A stretch of DNA of 64,000 nucleotides from Anoplolepis gracilipes (lineage: Eukaryota > Arthropoda > Insecta > Hymenoptera > Formicidae): positions 13,202,501 to 13,266,500 of the forward strand of contig NC_132971.1 of assembly GCF_047496725.1 (NCBI RefSeq), read 5' to 3'. The notes beneath the pieces were generated by a model. The model was given only the letters and a program-made list of their open reading frames with translations. It made no database searches and had not been told where the DNA came from. How positions within the stretch are numbered: the stretch's first letter is position 1; every line of letters begins with the position of its first letter. The position numbers and the translations under genes are program-made. This document shows positions 25,101-39,993 of the stretch, piece after piece.

Positions 25101-28100
25101 CTGTTATACTATAACAGAGATGATATTGAAAGGTATGCTTTTCTCTCGATTAATTATACAGAAGATCATTCAAACGTATGACCGAAACGAGACATCTCGG
25201 CGAGACGTTAATTAATAGCCTGAGCACTCGGCAGCGTCCACTGCTGATGTTCAAAGCTTGAAATCGAGATCAAGGAATAGCACGACACAAGAAAATTTCT
25301 TGAAAGCTCGTCATAAACAATATTTAATATCACGGACGTCTCAGAGAGATTTCGATTTCGTTCTTCGCAGATTTTCCGCAAAACTGTAAATATATTTCGG
25401 CAGATTACGAGATCGAGGAAAAGGGGATAACATGAGAGATCCTGAAGAGTCGGCAATCTTTTTTTTTTTTACCCAAAGAAAGGAAGTTACGTTCAATTTC
25501 GCGATAAAGTGTCGCGTCGTGACGCGACGATGACGCGCGACGCCTAGTTATTTCGGATGTATATCAACGAGGATGATAGTGGGGACGACGGCGGCAGCTG
25601 CCGTCTGATCTCCGTACGTCAGTGCGTCGACGTCGATGGAGCATGTGGGACGTCGTCGCGACCCGAGAAACGACGAGTCGACGACAATTCGGAGCGTCGC
25701 GAAGGCGACGACTGTGCGACGACGCTGGAGATCAATAAATGCATCGCGCCGCCGGGTATCCTGAGAAAGATCGGCGCGTCCGGGCCTCCGGAGAAGCCGC
25801 GGGAATTCCGCAAGAATCAATCCTGGAAGGGTTCCCCGCGGAAGCTTTACGACGTTCACGCGTTCAAGGGAAGAAGCGCGAGTTTTATCCTGACTCGGGA
25901 GATCGACAGAACGTCGTGGAAAGATGTCTCGGATGCGATTGTCAATCGCGAGAATATCGTGGAGGAAGACGGACACACGACAGTGGTGAATCCACAGTAT
26001 CGTGACACGTTGACGCGATCGATCCAGGTGTCCTCCAAGATAGAGGCGCGAGGACGCCTTTTGAGAAGGACCGCCTCCGCCCCGGAAACTGGCGAACAGA
26101 TTTTCACGGATAATCCCTCGAGAATCCATGGAGAAGAGCAATCATGCGAGAATCAAAATGATTTAGCGAAAAGAATCAGAGAACCGAAGGACACCGAAGA
26201 ACAGAAATCGTCTTTAGACCAAAGCGCATCTTTATCGAATCGTGAACTCATCGATGGGATTCAGACAACTAGGTATCGTTCCAGAACCGAATCGCGGTCG
26301 AGCGGATCGCAGGATTTCGTGACAAAGACGGAACAGCTGATCGCTAGGCGTGTCGTCGCGCCGCCGATCGATCTCGCGCGGCGTACAAGAGCCTCATCCT
26401 TTGTGATCGAGCGGAAGAAACACCGGCTTGGCGCGAAAGCGTCCTCCAGGTCCATCGAGGATCTGTCGCAGTGCACGATAACGAGCGACGCGGGCGCGGA
26501 TGGAATGCGGAACTGCGGTAGCGCCGTGGCGGGCGTTCGCGAGGACGGAGGCTGCGTCCTGCTCGGAGTGCGATCCCTCGAGGACGCGCCTCAAACCGGC
26601 CCGGTGCCGCGACAAGATGTCAGGTGCACTAGAAGGGATCGCGAGCGGGCAAGAATCTTGAGACGCAGAAGAATCAACGGCAGATCGGCCTCGGTACCCA
26701 GATTAAAAGTGAGTGAAATTTTTCAGACATCCGAGAGGCAGGCTGTTAATAATTTCATTATTAAGCTATCGGTTCACAAAAATTCTGTGATTATTACATT
26801 TTTCACAGAGAGATTAATAAACAAATAATATTTCCTACATAGATAATAATATATGCAGGAAAATAATATATAAATAATATTCCCTGATTATTATTATTAT
26901 TTCTTTTATCTTGGATTGAAACATTTGTTAATTTTTAATTTTGTTTTTAGCAAAAGTTTAACTTAAAATAATTTTTTTCATATATATTTTTAATTATATA
27001 TTAATATTAAAAATATACTTAATAGCAATATAATTAAAAATATATGTGTGAAAAAAGAATTTTTAATTCATTGATAATAAATATATTGATATTAACTTTA
27101 GTAAGATTTCCCAAAGGTTGTGAGAAATTTTTATAAAATAGTAAAATCCTCTTAGCATCGTCTTCATCATGATCGATAATGTCCCAGGTCATTTTTCTGC
27201 GATCTGTGTAACAGATGGTAATTATTAGTGAATAATCATCAATATGTGTGAGTAGTTAGAACTCGTCTTACCAGACAGCTCGTGATTTATAATAATTCGC
27301 TGTGAGCTTGGATATACATAATTCGCTTTCCGGTTTTGGATAAAAAGAAGTAACGACATATTTTACAGGATAAACGTTCGCGATTCGTCTGATGATGAAA
27401 TATTGTTGTCGAAGTTTTGCGAGGCTTCCGCGATCGAGCATGTTCCACTCGAAACACAAGAATACTTGACCGTGCGTTTGAATAACTTGAGTTGCATCTT
27501 GTGCTTTTCAAGAAGGCTCTCTCGTTGTGTTCGGGCATTTCGAATGTGTTTTAGCTGGCTGAATGGATGCAAGTCGAGACATATTATTTCCGATGGGTTG
27601 CTTCGGAGATACTTAGGTCAGAGTATCTACTTCCTGGGAAAACCTGGAATTCTTAGGGATTCTTTTGTACCTAGAAAAATCAGGGAAATCTCATAAAATT
27701 TTATTGGGACTTTTTTAAATAAATTCTCTTTGATAATATTTTTATTTTTTATAAGCAATCGACAATCAATCGATAAGTCAAATTATGAATTATGTATTTA
27801 AAATGTTATAATTAAATGAATAAATATATAGATATATCTTTATTTATATATTTAATATCTTAACAAAACATTGAATTTGTAGTATATGTAATATGTTTTT
27901 TTATTATAATTTTTAGTGAGAAAAAAATTAAAATATTGTGCAAGTGAAAAATATTTATCTTATTGTTAAAGCTATTCAGTCTTTTTTCTCAGTACATTTG
28001 TAAATTTAGCTCTCTCTTGAAACTCTCTTAAATGGCTCTATGTTTTCCCTTTGAAAATGATTAAAACAACGCATACATTAAAAAAGTATTTTAGCAAATT

Positions 28101-31100
28101 GCGTTAAAAATTCTTAAAATATTCTGGACTTTTGAACAAAAATACTAGGAAGGTCAAAGAATTTTTTTTTACAAGGTTTGAATGAACACCTTGACTTTAG
28201 GTGCGTTCTCCATATGCAAATAAATGGCGATATATACATATACATATATCGTGCAATTTCGTCGCGAAAAGACGCGCATTGCTCGTTTTTCTTCGTGCGA
28301 ATCACGGATTGAGATCCGCGTTTCCCTTTAAGATGCACCTACACGCTTGATGTGGTATTTAGATGCGAATTGATCTAGTCTGTTGCGCAAAGAACTCCTT
28401 CGGGTATTTGTGTTGGCGAGCGCCTCCATCTGAATGTGAGTGAGAATTTACCTGGCGCGATTGACTTGACGTGCGTCTCGCGCTTGACATGAACACGCTG
28501 CCCGCAACCGGCTCAGAATGTGCACTTGAATGTCTCTACATGGGACGGGATGAGTATGGGTTGCACGTGTTGCGAAATGTTCGCGATTGCGCATCCATTA
28601 ACCTCTTACATATTTTAATTATCTCACGTGTCGTCCCGCTCGATCGTGATCGTAGACGCTTCTGTTCCGTTAGTTTAATGCATAATTATCAGACCTTAAT
28701 ATTAGCAGGTATTAATTAAATTTTAATGGGGAACAAACTTGTTTCAACAAATCAACTTGCTTCATTGGATTTTTATAAATTATTAAAAGGAAAAAAAATG
28801 TGTACATAAATTTGTTTGAAATCAACAAACATATAAATTATCGCTAAACTTATTCAGCAAGATGTATTTATTACGATGATTAATTATCGTAGTCATCGTG
28901 TTAAATGACTCGATAAATAAGCCGTAACGAAAAATTATTTTTCATGACGATTTTCGTGTAGATAAATCAAACGAATTATATTGATTCGAGAATTGTAATT
29001 TTTTTTATTTCTTTTTTTCGGATATTTGCGATGCATTTCTCTGCACAAATGCAATATATTACATTTTGCATTCCAATTGGCGAAGCATTACTTTAACTTT
29101 TACGAGTAATTCTCGACATTCCTTCGAAAAACATCCTATTGAGAAACATATATTGAAGATAAAGCGCACCAGACTTATGTCGATGAGTTGGCGAGTATCA
29201 TGATTTCTAGAATTTATTTGGTGTGGCTGTCTTTCACGCACGCAATCATATGCACGTTTTCGATTTCGATTTGACATAATATCTGCTTTGTGGGATACGC
29301 ATACTTGAGTCTAGATGCGTGGGTGAATGGCGAGCCCGTAAATACGTCGGAGATGTTAAGGGTCGATCATTGAGCGGCAAACGAGAGGCTCAAAACGAGC
29401 GACCTTACATAAGTATGTTATTTGCATTGTGTGACGTCTTATCGCTGACAAGTACGTTAAGGTTGCTAATAAAGTTTGTCTTGCGAAATGTCGCTTGAAA
29501 GCGTATTTTCATAGTATTCGCATTTGTAAAATAATGCTATAGAAAGGTATGTTCTCTTGCCACTGTGTACTATGTTGAAATTCTCACGCATCAGCTATAA
29601 CTAAACGCAGTAAAATTACGATACCGATAACTATTATCTCATTGTTAGTCGTACTTCTATCTAAAATGAAAATAATTCTCTTTGAGACTGTGTTTGCTCT
29701 TGCTACCAAGAATATCGTAACTATTATAAATATGCTAATGCTCCGATTATAATGATTGTTATATCTTAACCAATATTTTATTGGCTCATTTTAATCTCGA
29801 ATTATACGTCTCTATAATATTTCAGAATTTTATCTTGACTATCATAGATACAATTTTCGTATACATTTACGCAACTATATTTAACATAATACAGTGATGA
29901 TAAATCTCGGTTTTATTCGTCGGTTATATATAAGAAAAAAATATATAAAGTTGTAAAATGAATTCAAATAAAATTTATTATAATAGTGACAAATAACATA
30001 ATATTAATGTCATCGATAGTGTATGTAGTACTTCATATGATCAGGACCAGAAATAGGTTCTTCAATTTTATAAAATTATGCATGACGTCACGGGATGGTG
30101 AGCTGTTTTTCAAAGACTATACTGTCTCGACCTAAAAATATAAAGTTCGCATACTTCGCAAAATCGTGTAGGATTACACAACGTTCGAACTTTCCTGGTT
30201 TTGCACGTCATGATGTTTGTTTGCCATTTACGCGCTGCACGTGCTAAAAAGACACGTTCACTTATCAAAGTTACGAAATAAAATTCATTCGTGTTGATGT
30301 GATTGTACATGTATTATCTGTCGGCACGTGCTTTTTGTGGAATGCCACAAATAATAATCTTTTCTAGTTATTGTCTTTTCTACCCCATTTAAGACTGCAA
30401 TTAATATACTACCATATATGTAGCATTTTAGGCTGTTGAAATAAATCCGCACGCTTCAATAAAAACAATTTACCTCCAATTAGAATTTATATACCCGCAA
30501 GCAAATATCATAACTACGATTATTTATAGCTAATAAGCGAGAAAGATAAGTAAGATAGAGTTTAACATGTATGCGAAATTAAGGATTTGATTATATTTAT
30601 TTAAGAATAAGCACAACTCATTTGATAACGTAATCTTGTAGCTTTTGGTTATTAGTAGGTGTCTCACTTTTGCTTGAATTAAATCATTTCTATAAAAAAT
30701 TTTGACTTATTGTTAGATTCAATGGGTGATTGACAATCTTTGTAAACCATTTTATTTACTTTAATGATATATAATAGTTATTAAATATATAATATATAAT
30801 ATATTATATATTTAGTATATAAAGTATATAAATATTAATGTATTATAATATATAATATATTTAGTATATAAATAGATAAATATTGAATATGCGCTTATTT
30901 TATAAATAGCTCGTTTTTAGACATTAACAAATGCAAAAGATTTATCAATTTTAAATATAAGGTTTTTGCATTATATTTATTACAATTAAGTATCATCTTT
31001 GTGAAATATAAATTTTATTTACATTAATTGAAATTGTAGTTGAAATATTATGGTTTTATTATATTACATATACATATAATTCAAGCTAATTTTTCAAAAT

Positions 31101-32182
31101 TTTTTATGCACACTTTTACAACATAAAACTTTTAAAAACATATTTCTATAAAAAAATTATATAGCAAGGCATTAATATTAATATTTTTTTATATAATATT
31201 AAAATATGCTCATTGGCATATCATTATCATATAAAACTTTTTAAATATATTCAAAACGCGACAAGACTGAAGAAAATTAACTGAACAAAAAATAGATGTT
31301 TAGCCGAACAAAAATAGATGTTTAGAATACCCGCTGTAAATTCAAAGGCTTCAGGTTATTAAACCAATGAAATAGTCGTCAACGTGTGTAAGCTTATCGT
31401 CGTTTATTCTGGTACACGATGCCAGCGTCGGAGATGCTGCGGAACTTTATGCAAATCTGACCAACGAAATCGCGGGCCATGCATTCGTGGAATGTTAATG
31501 GACCAATGAAGTGGTTTCTCGTGGCTGAAGGAAAATAATGTGTTGCTTCTAAGACCGGTCTAACGTTCTGATCTACACATTCCGTTTGAAACTACTTTCA
31601 GTTTTTGATTTGACACCTTTCAAAATAATTGAGAAAAATGTTCTTACAATAAATAATGGCAACGTGGAATGTTTTTATACCGTTACTGTGTTTTGAATAA
31701 AATTTCTGTTTATGCGATATATTTGACATTATATTTAATTTTGTAAGATATTTGAATCTTTAGAATTAAAATATTTTACATTATATTATCTGTTTACAAT
31801 ATAATATACAGTATATCTTTAATGTCACTATGCATTTGTATCGATGTGACGTAATTGTTGATGGCTATCGCGTTTAATATACGCTGAAAAGGCTTCTTTG
31901 TTACACTTTTGTGACTTCCGACCTTAATATGTTTTCTTATCTTGCTTGTGTCCTCTTAACTCTCAGTACCTTCGAAAAAAATTAGACATTCGAAATTACA
32001 TATATATCTGATATATTGTATATACATATTTAAAATTTGTATAGTCTGTAAATAATTTCCATTTTTAAATTCCAATTAATGGTTCTAGACGTACGTGTTA
32101 AAATATTACATCACGTTTATACATTTTTTAAATAGTGCAGGGGGAGAGATTGTTTTGAATTACATTTTCTTCTACAGTATCC

Positions 32183-32216
<34 letters not shown>

Positions 32217-35200
32217 AAAGACATGAAAATCTCCTTTCGAAGTATTAATCATGCATGTTCATCCGTAGTAATTATTGGCAACGGGAATAATCTCGTATCC
32301 GTTTCTACATGGATGCACGACGCCAAACAGCGATAAAGTAAATGCGTCCGGTTTAATATCCTCGAAAAAAGTACGGCTATATATTAATGCACAACATAAA
32401 ACTCAACATAATGCTATTTGAAAATTCGAAATAATGTAACGAAAATGATACGTGTGTGTGGCGATTTCTATTCATAATAGATGAAATTATTTGTTTTGTA
32501 TGTACATACCTAAATTTTTCTTTCACGAAAGAAGCGTCTTGCAAGAATGAACCAAGACAATGGATTACGTGAATTAGGTCGGAAGGATGATTGATCAGGA
32601 GAAAGCTTACGCAGATATAGCGACGTACGGTTTCTTTCTTGTTTGCTAAGTATTATAAGTTGTGTATGTGTGCGTACCTTATTTCCTTGATATTACTTTA
32701 TAAATTGCTGATATTAACCGAAGAAGTTTATCGACACGTTTCGCAGATGGAGCGTTTCAGTATTTCCAAAGAAAACTGACTTTCCCTCACGGAGATGAGT
32801 TGAGAATAATAAGTTGAGAATCAACTATGTTTTCCATTATTATTTAGCACTCTTGGACTTTCGATTTCGCAAAAACTCTTCTATCAGATATGCGCTTCCT
32901 TACTAAGGAATATGTGAGACGTGATTCCGTCGTGACCTTCGAATAATCTATTACGTCACTTGAAAATAATATTATCCGATATCAAAGTAGCAAAATCGCA
33001 CGTTAAAAATCGCACGAAGCAGATATCTTGTTGAATCATCTGAACACAAAAAACTGAAAACAAATATGCATATCGCATTTCTTCAACCTAGTTCTTTTTT
33101 TGTTTGTTTGTTCACACAAAGAGAAGTCTCAACAATTCCTAATATACATATATGTAAGCAATATTTGTTTTAAAAGAAGCAAATAAAAGAAAATACAAGA
33201 AATAAAAGCCAAATTCTCAAGAAACGATATCTTATATCTCTACAGTATTAATATTTTCTGTCTGCGATGCATTTTATAATATAAAAAAAAAATTTCTTTG
33301 ACAACGTAGATTATATGCATTTGTACTTAGAGTTATCTGTAGTTTTATATAATTTATCCATATATGCGTGACTTTCACTCTGCTCTATGGTGCACGCACC
33401 GCAGTGCAATTTCCGTATTTTTATTATGGGGGACCGTTATAAAGTTTCACGAATAACAACCGATAGCGAGAGATGGGAGCTGACGGTGCCGCTCACGTCA
33501 GAAGAGCTTCGAGTAATCGAATCGTTTGCTTCGGCTCACGTATCCGCTTCTTTATGGTTATACGATAGGTTTTAACTTCCGCGAATCCATCCATATACAG
33601 TTCTGGAACGTGTTTATCAAACGGAATAATGCGAGTCCGATAAAGTAAAAGTCACTTGCTGGACCAGCACGTACTCGAGATTTCTTTCCGATCTAATTTT
33701 CTAGCAGGACAAAAATTCCAATCGATAGTCAGTTCGGTTTGAACTTTGTGAAATTTCCGTCGATGAAATATATTTTTTGAATTCTCGGCTAATCGATAGA
33801 TTGAGACGCAATATACGTATGTGTACGCACATATGTTACAGGTAAAAGTGAATGTCAAATATATTAAATGTCATTTCGCTTGTTCGTTCGTTTCAACTAC
33901 AAATTATTCGTCGAATTTTTCGATGCTTGTGTTGATATGCGTAAAATGACATTTCCAGTAGTTGTTCAATATTGATGAACTGTGTAAAAATTAAAATTGC
34001 AAATACAGAATTATTTTGTATAATATTATTCAGTTCATGCATTAAATTTATAGATAGAAGAAGAGAACATTGGAAAAGAGGAAGCTTTTTTATATTATAT
34101 ATATGATAAGAAAAAGGAATAATATTATATTATTTATAAAGTTTGTAATATAAATCTCATCTCACAGTTTCTTTAAAATAATTATATTTTCTTGCTGAAT
34201 AAAGAGATCTTCAAAATAATTTTTGCTGGAAGAAGGATAGTATTTCTTTTAATGCGATTTAATAAAAAGGAAAAAAACTCTGTATATTTTTATAAAACAA
34301 ACTTATTAGCAGAAAAAGAAACGCGATATATGCATCAAGATAATATTAGTGAGTTGTAAGGTGCACTGATTTAAATTTTTTGTCAAATCTTTTAGAATAT
34401 TATTAGCTCTTTTTGCTACTTTAAACGATTAATCATTTATTATTAATTTGAAAAAATCAAAAATAACTTCCTTATCGGAAAAGTTTTGATGGAGTAGTGG
34501 TTGTAATCTCGCGGAAATAATAAACGCGCGGAATCCGCTACGTTTTTGTAACATTCCGCAATTTGCGTTTAATATTCTACGCGCTTACGGGCGACGTGTT
34601 TTTAAATACACGCTTACATAATATATATAATTACGGTCTAATAACGGGCGAAAACGTCGATCGGTTGCATCTGTCGTGCTCGTCCAGTATTATCGATAAG
34701 TTGCACAATTACTCTCTGCGGCCGAACGTAATTTCGAATTACGCAACGAGACTCACACGTGACTCGTGTGATTTATGCGAGTTGCCCCGCTGCGAGCAAA
34801 AATGTGAAACTGCATTACATCTCGCTGCATCATTTTACGCACGTATACGCAACTGCATTAATTGCGTCGCGGGGGCGTAGCTCAGTTTTTATATTAATCA
34901 ACCTTTTGGATCAAACTGCTCATTACGTACCTGCCGTTGCGCGAGCAAGTTTTCAATCTTGGCAAACTTCTTTCGAGACCTTTCGAGACTCTTTCAGGAA
35001 ACACACGCGAGAGCTGTCAAATGAGTGTATGTATGTCGTGAATGCTTTTGCGTAACGATAGGTGCTGCAACACTTTTTTTTGTAAGTCAAGCATGTCTGT
35101 TCCGTTTCGTTTGTCAAGACTACATTTCGAATTACATTCAAAATACAAAAATTTTCGCGTTTTAATTAAAAAACTTTCATGGAAATATTTTATGGTGAGC

Positions 35201-38200
35201 TTTTTTTCTCTTTTTTTTTTATACTGATATTGGCGATTACATCGGGATATTTATTTCTATTTGTTGTATTTATTGGAATAAAAAGTACACCTTTGTTCTG
35301 ACATGTTTTTATTATAAGTAATTTAAATTCATTCTTTTAAAATTGTACTCACAATCTGTGCAATTTATTTTAATTTCTAGAAAAGTTTGGCCATTAAAAA
35401 GAATTTTGAATTTAAAATAAGAGACATTTATGATACAGTAACAGTCCTAATTTACAGCGTTCCAATTCATCCATGATGCAGATATATCCATCGAGTAAAC
35501 GGGGGTGACATATGATCATTTTTCACTGTTTCTTATGGAGATTCCTTTCGACTCACCATCGTACTATATTTGAGGGCTTGCGTATGAGAACAGCTATTCG
35601 AGACGAAGGTTGCGGAATTTTCCTCCCTTGTGTCGCTCGCTTTGCATGCATGCCAAAAATTCCTGTCAGAGGTACACCGAGTAATTTCGAGGGTAAAAGT
35701 GGATTCGGCAGTGCATGTTGGGGAAGCGCGGAGTCATTGCTTTACGTTCATATATTTTTAGCGTTGCGGCTGGTCAACATTCTCTCCTCTGCGCTGCGTT
35801 CTCCCTACGTTATCCCAACCATTATTCTCCTTCGCTTTCTTCGCGGTTCACGTCCTCCCTTTAGCGCGCCAAGAACGAGTGCAGCTGTCACACAGAATCG
35901 CACCCGTTCGCGCACATTTTAATTGCATACGTCATTGTGCTATTTCAAGGTAAATTCTCGCCCTCGCGCTGCTGCCGCTGCGATAGTGTATGATTGAATG
36001 CGAGCTGAAAATAACGTAACACAACGTAATTCAGTCGCTTTTTGTTCATCATGGATCTTTGTGTCAAACATAAAAGCTGAAAATCTAAATCAATTTATAA
36101 TTTTTTGCTTATAATAATTTATTACATAATAATTATAATATATAATTGTTAATTATAATAATTGTTAATATATGTATAATAATATATAATAATTTGTTGG
36201 ATACTTATCTTATACTTTAATTATTCATAAGAACAATAATAGCATAAGAATATAATAGCATTATTTTTTATTATAAAGTTATAAGATGTTACGTTGTGGA
36301 TAAAGATTGCAAAAAATTGTATAAGGAAAACAATGATTTTATTTATTTACGACGTAATTTAACATTTACATTGCACAAAGAGAACATACATAAAGAGAAC
36401 AAGTACCATTCGAGCCTTATTAAAATTCATGTTCAATTTATCCGACTGGAATAATTGCATAATATATCGGTATCGCAAAGTATACACGTATGGTGGGTAC
36501 CCTTCGAAACAATTTCTTCATCGTGCCAATTTGGCCTTTCGCTTTCGTTTTCACGAAATGGTACAGCCGAAGAAAGCCCTCGTCGATTTTGCGTCTAATT
36601 AATGAGACAGTCCTGCGGCACTTCTATTACGCATCCGTCCGCCTGTCACGATAAATATAGCGTGCGCGTGCGTGCATGCTGGGACGCATCCCGCTGAAAT
36701 GACGAGCCCTCGAGAAAGACGTTTATGAGTAATACTATGTTGTACTTAATTATTCGCAGATGCCTAGTTATAAGAATAAGAGTACTTTTACTGCTCAAAA
36801 GGAATATTCCGCTTTGTTCTCACAGTGATTCTTTAACGCAGGGACACAGTTTTGGTGATTTGGATGCGCAATGCATATTTTGATATACCCAGAGACCTTT
36901 AGAATGTACAAAAAAATTGTGCACACATTAACGTATTATGCAATAACAAAATGCGAAAATTTCATAAACTATTATTTTGGTTATAATATATATAATAAAC
37001 GAAAAAGAATATACTTTCTTGTATGGTATCTGGCATTTATATTTATTTATATTTATAAGATTCAGACACTAGGATTATTAATTTAATTATAAAAGTGCAC
37101 TCAGAAATGCCTATGAAATGTCAAGGCGAAAGAAAAGTGTTGACGAAAAAAATCATCCTACGTGTTCCTGTTCTCAATCGCGTGCCACCTATGTAGGCGA
37201 TGCTATTATCTGTCGATTATCTGCAGCACGTCGATGATAATTAATGCGTGCCCGAATCGAGCTATGTCATGTCAAACAGGATGTCTGATGCCGATAATAT
37301 TGTAATTTGTAATGTAGGACAATGATTGAGAGATTCATATCATTGAGAGAACTGTGAAGACGGTGGACCACGGTGGTTATTTAAGAGGGAATAAATTTGT
37401 CATAAACTCGGTGATTAAAAGAGTGTAGATCAAGATCAAGATATAATAGTTCTATTTAATTATTTTCTATATGACATGCAAGAAAAAAATAAAACTAGAA
37501 AAGTAGATATTTAAATGTATATTTTTACTTGAGTTAAATGTCAATAACTTTCTTCTTTCTATCTCTTAACACTTCTTCGCGAAGGGTTTTATTCACTTTA
37601 CAAATATATATGTAAAATAACGTATACATATATTTCACTATAATTTCTTACTATAATAAACGCGACGGTTAATAGAAAATTGTAAGAGGAAAAGTTGAAT
37701 TTTGTGTTAAGATGAAAGCGCTTAAAATGAAGCGGCGTAATTCATCAACGGTCACTTGCATCTATATATTTTTCCGACGATTTTAACCGTTTCTCCCGAC
37801 TCATTCCGGTATTTAGCACAGTAAAAATATATTCTCTCTCGCGCGCTTTTATATACACATTACCATGCTTTATATACACATTATCATGCTACGAACATGA
37901 ACGGTACGAATAACTCTCGACCGGTCCATCAATCATCGCGTTTCCTTACGTGCACGGGTCCTGCATCTCGTTGCACTATGCATTCTCATTGCGGCTGCGT
38001 ACCGTAATAAATGTATCCGCTGTAAGTACATGGCACGTATTAGCGCGTAAGTCTGTGCTTATTTGCGTGACAAAGCGTGATATTCAGATGCCAGCGTGTT
38101 CGCAATATACTTTGCCGTTAGTTATTATTCGTGTCGCATGAACGGCATACGGGTCGGGCATGGATACGAAGCCGGAGCTAAAGCACCAATATTAGAATGG

Positions 38201-38302
38201 AATGCCATAGACGTGCGCGAAGGTCTCTTGGAGGCCACGTGACCCGTTTTCGAATATACCTTGCCACTATCGATAGAAAAAAAATATATGTCGCGATAGA
38301 CA

Positions 38303-38360
<58 letters not shown>

Positions 38361-39962
38361 TTGGTTATAAGATATTTTTCTCTTTCAAAATAAGCATCCG
38401 TATGTTCACCATGATATGCACTATTTCATGTGTAATGGACAATTTGACGTTAAAAGTTCATTGACCGAGTGATCTAAAGAGCAAAAAGAAAATTCTTTCA
38501 ATTTTTTAAAAAAGTAAATGATTAATAAACGAGTTAGTTATTAAGAAGAAAGCGATTTGATGATTTACTCGAAAAGATTCTAGTGAAGATGTGACTGCAG
38601 GCTAAATTGCATTAAGGTTAAAACGCTCACGCTCTAGAGAAAGCATAATTGGATGCAAGAGTAACTGCTTCCTGATGACCGGGAGAGTTAATAGATTGTG
38701 CTGAAGCGAGTGGAAGTGAAACGGCTTTTAATGCATAATCCCGAATCACTCTTCAACCCTTCTTCCCCTTTACTCCGCGGTTGCCGTCAATTTAGCACCG
38801 TCCTCTGACGGATGTAAAGTAATCGGCGTACTTGAACCTTATGCACTCTCAGCGGATGCTTTCAAGGGATTCTCGTATATAGAACAGTAACTACTCATCG
38901 CTAGGACACTCGCGGAATATCTATCCAAGGCTGGGAATTCCTCGTCGTGATGTAGTATGGGTGCGGTCTGGGGGGCCTTTTTTGCTCGATGCTCGTTAAA
39001 CTCGAACTCAATCAGAGACGGATTACAGGCTGCTTCACGCTAGACAATTAAGTCAGGGCGAGCAGATTGTATCCCACGCTCGCGCTACATTCGCTTTTTT
39101 CCTTTTGCGCGAATCAGCCAGCAGGATAAATCGCACAATAATGCAATCTGCAGGCTCGCGTCGGTCCGCCCGAGAGAGTCACTGCGTTCGTGATCAATTA
39201 CATCAGAGACGCTTATGTAAACGTCGATACTCTCGTCTCACCTTGAACAGTAAGTAAGCAGTGTGAGCATAGCATCTTTGGATCGCGTTTGAATCCACGC
39301 GACTGATTATACATATGTATTTGATCCGCATCAAATTAGTTAAACAATTTCAGATACTTCCGCCCATATTTGTAATTGCAATCTGCTCACGCGCGTTCTT
39401 AGATTTATAATTGTGTCCAAGTAAAGGTATGTAAGGTATAATTAACATCTTTGAATATAACAAAATTTTATCCAAGTATTAGAGAGACCTCCTTCTTTTT
39501 GAAACTTATAATATATTAATAATACAAATATTACATAAGATATCAATTATTGAAAAATCGTTGAAAAAATCATGATAAATGTATTTATTACAAATTGCAC
39601 ATTATAGTAATAGAAGACAATATTTTACACTAAAAGTAATTTTTATGAGACTTGTTACACTCCGTAATAACTGCTATGTAATTGGAAAGCAGAGGATCAT
39701 GATATTATCTGTCAGCTGCGACACGGGGATTTGACTGACAGTACCGACGAGCAGGATTATCCATTTAACCGTGACCGATGCATCCGAGTATTTTGCGATA
39801 TTCGCTAGAAATTGAATTAGTCGTAGTCCCTGAAAAGGCAAATCCAATCGTGACGCCCGTTCAAGTGATTCAATTTGTCGACGGAGCATTCACGCGTGAA
39901 AATTTATTGTAAGTGATGTAATTTTTATTATTGAATTTAACGTATGCAATGCTGTTCGTGGC

Positions 39963-39993
<31 letters not shown>

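Larger units (their letters stand above)
10142..25510. other. RhoGEF intron, upstream part
   Basis: Intron between the 10016 exon and the alternative first exon. Besides the mobile element, tandem repeats, hairpins and E-box cluster listed, there is a GATC microsatellite at 14348-14366 and a GC-rich, CpG-rich island at 23060-23760. The island could be a promoter for the alternative transcript, though it lies about 1.8 kb before its start codon. No coding exon was recognised. Confidence 0.5.

Noticed and set aside
25548..26141. 197-codon minus-strand ORF
   Set aside because: Antisense shadow of the 25557-26708 exon; it has no splice logic and arises from GC-rich codons.
32185..32215. Poly-T as tail of an LTR-less retrotransposon
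   Set aside because: No adjacent reverse-transcriptase remnant or target-site duplication could be seen.
33387..33575. 62-codon plus-strand ORF containing ERWELTVPLTSEELRVIES
   Set aside because: The end looks protein-like, but there is no family, upstream control or splice evidence, and it is short.
35512..35922. 136-codon plus-strand ORF
   Set aside because: No family resemblance, no donor or acceptor in the right place, and mixed composition typical of chance frames.
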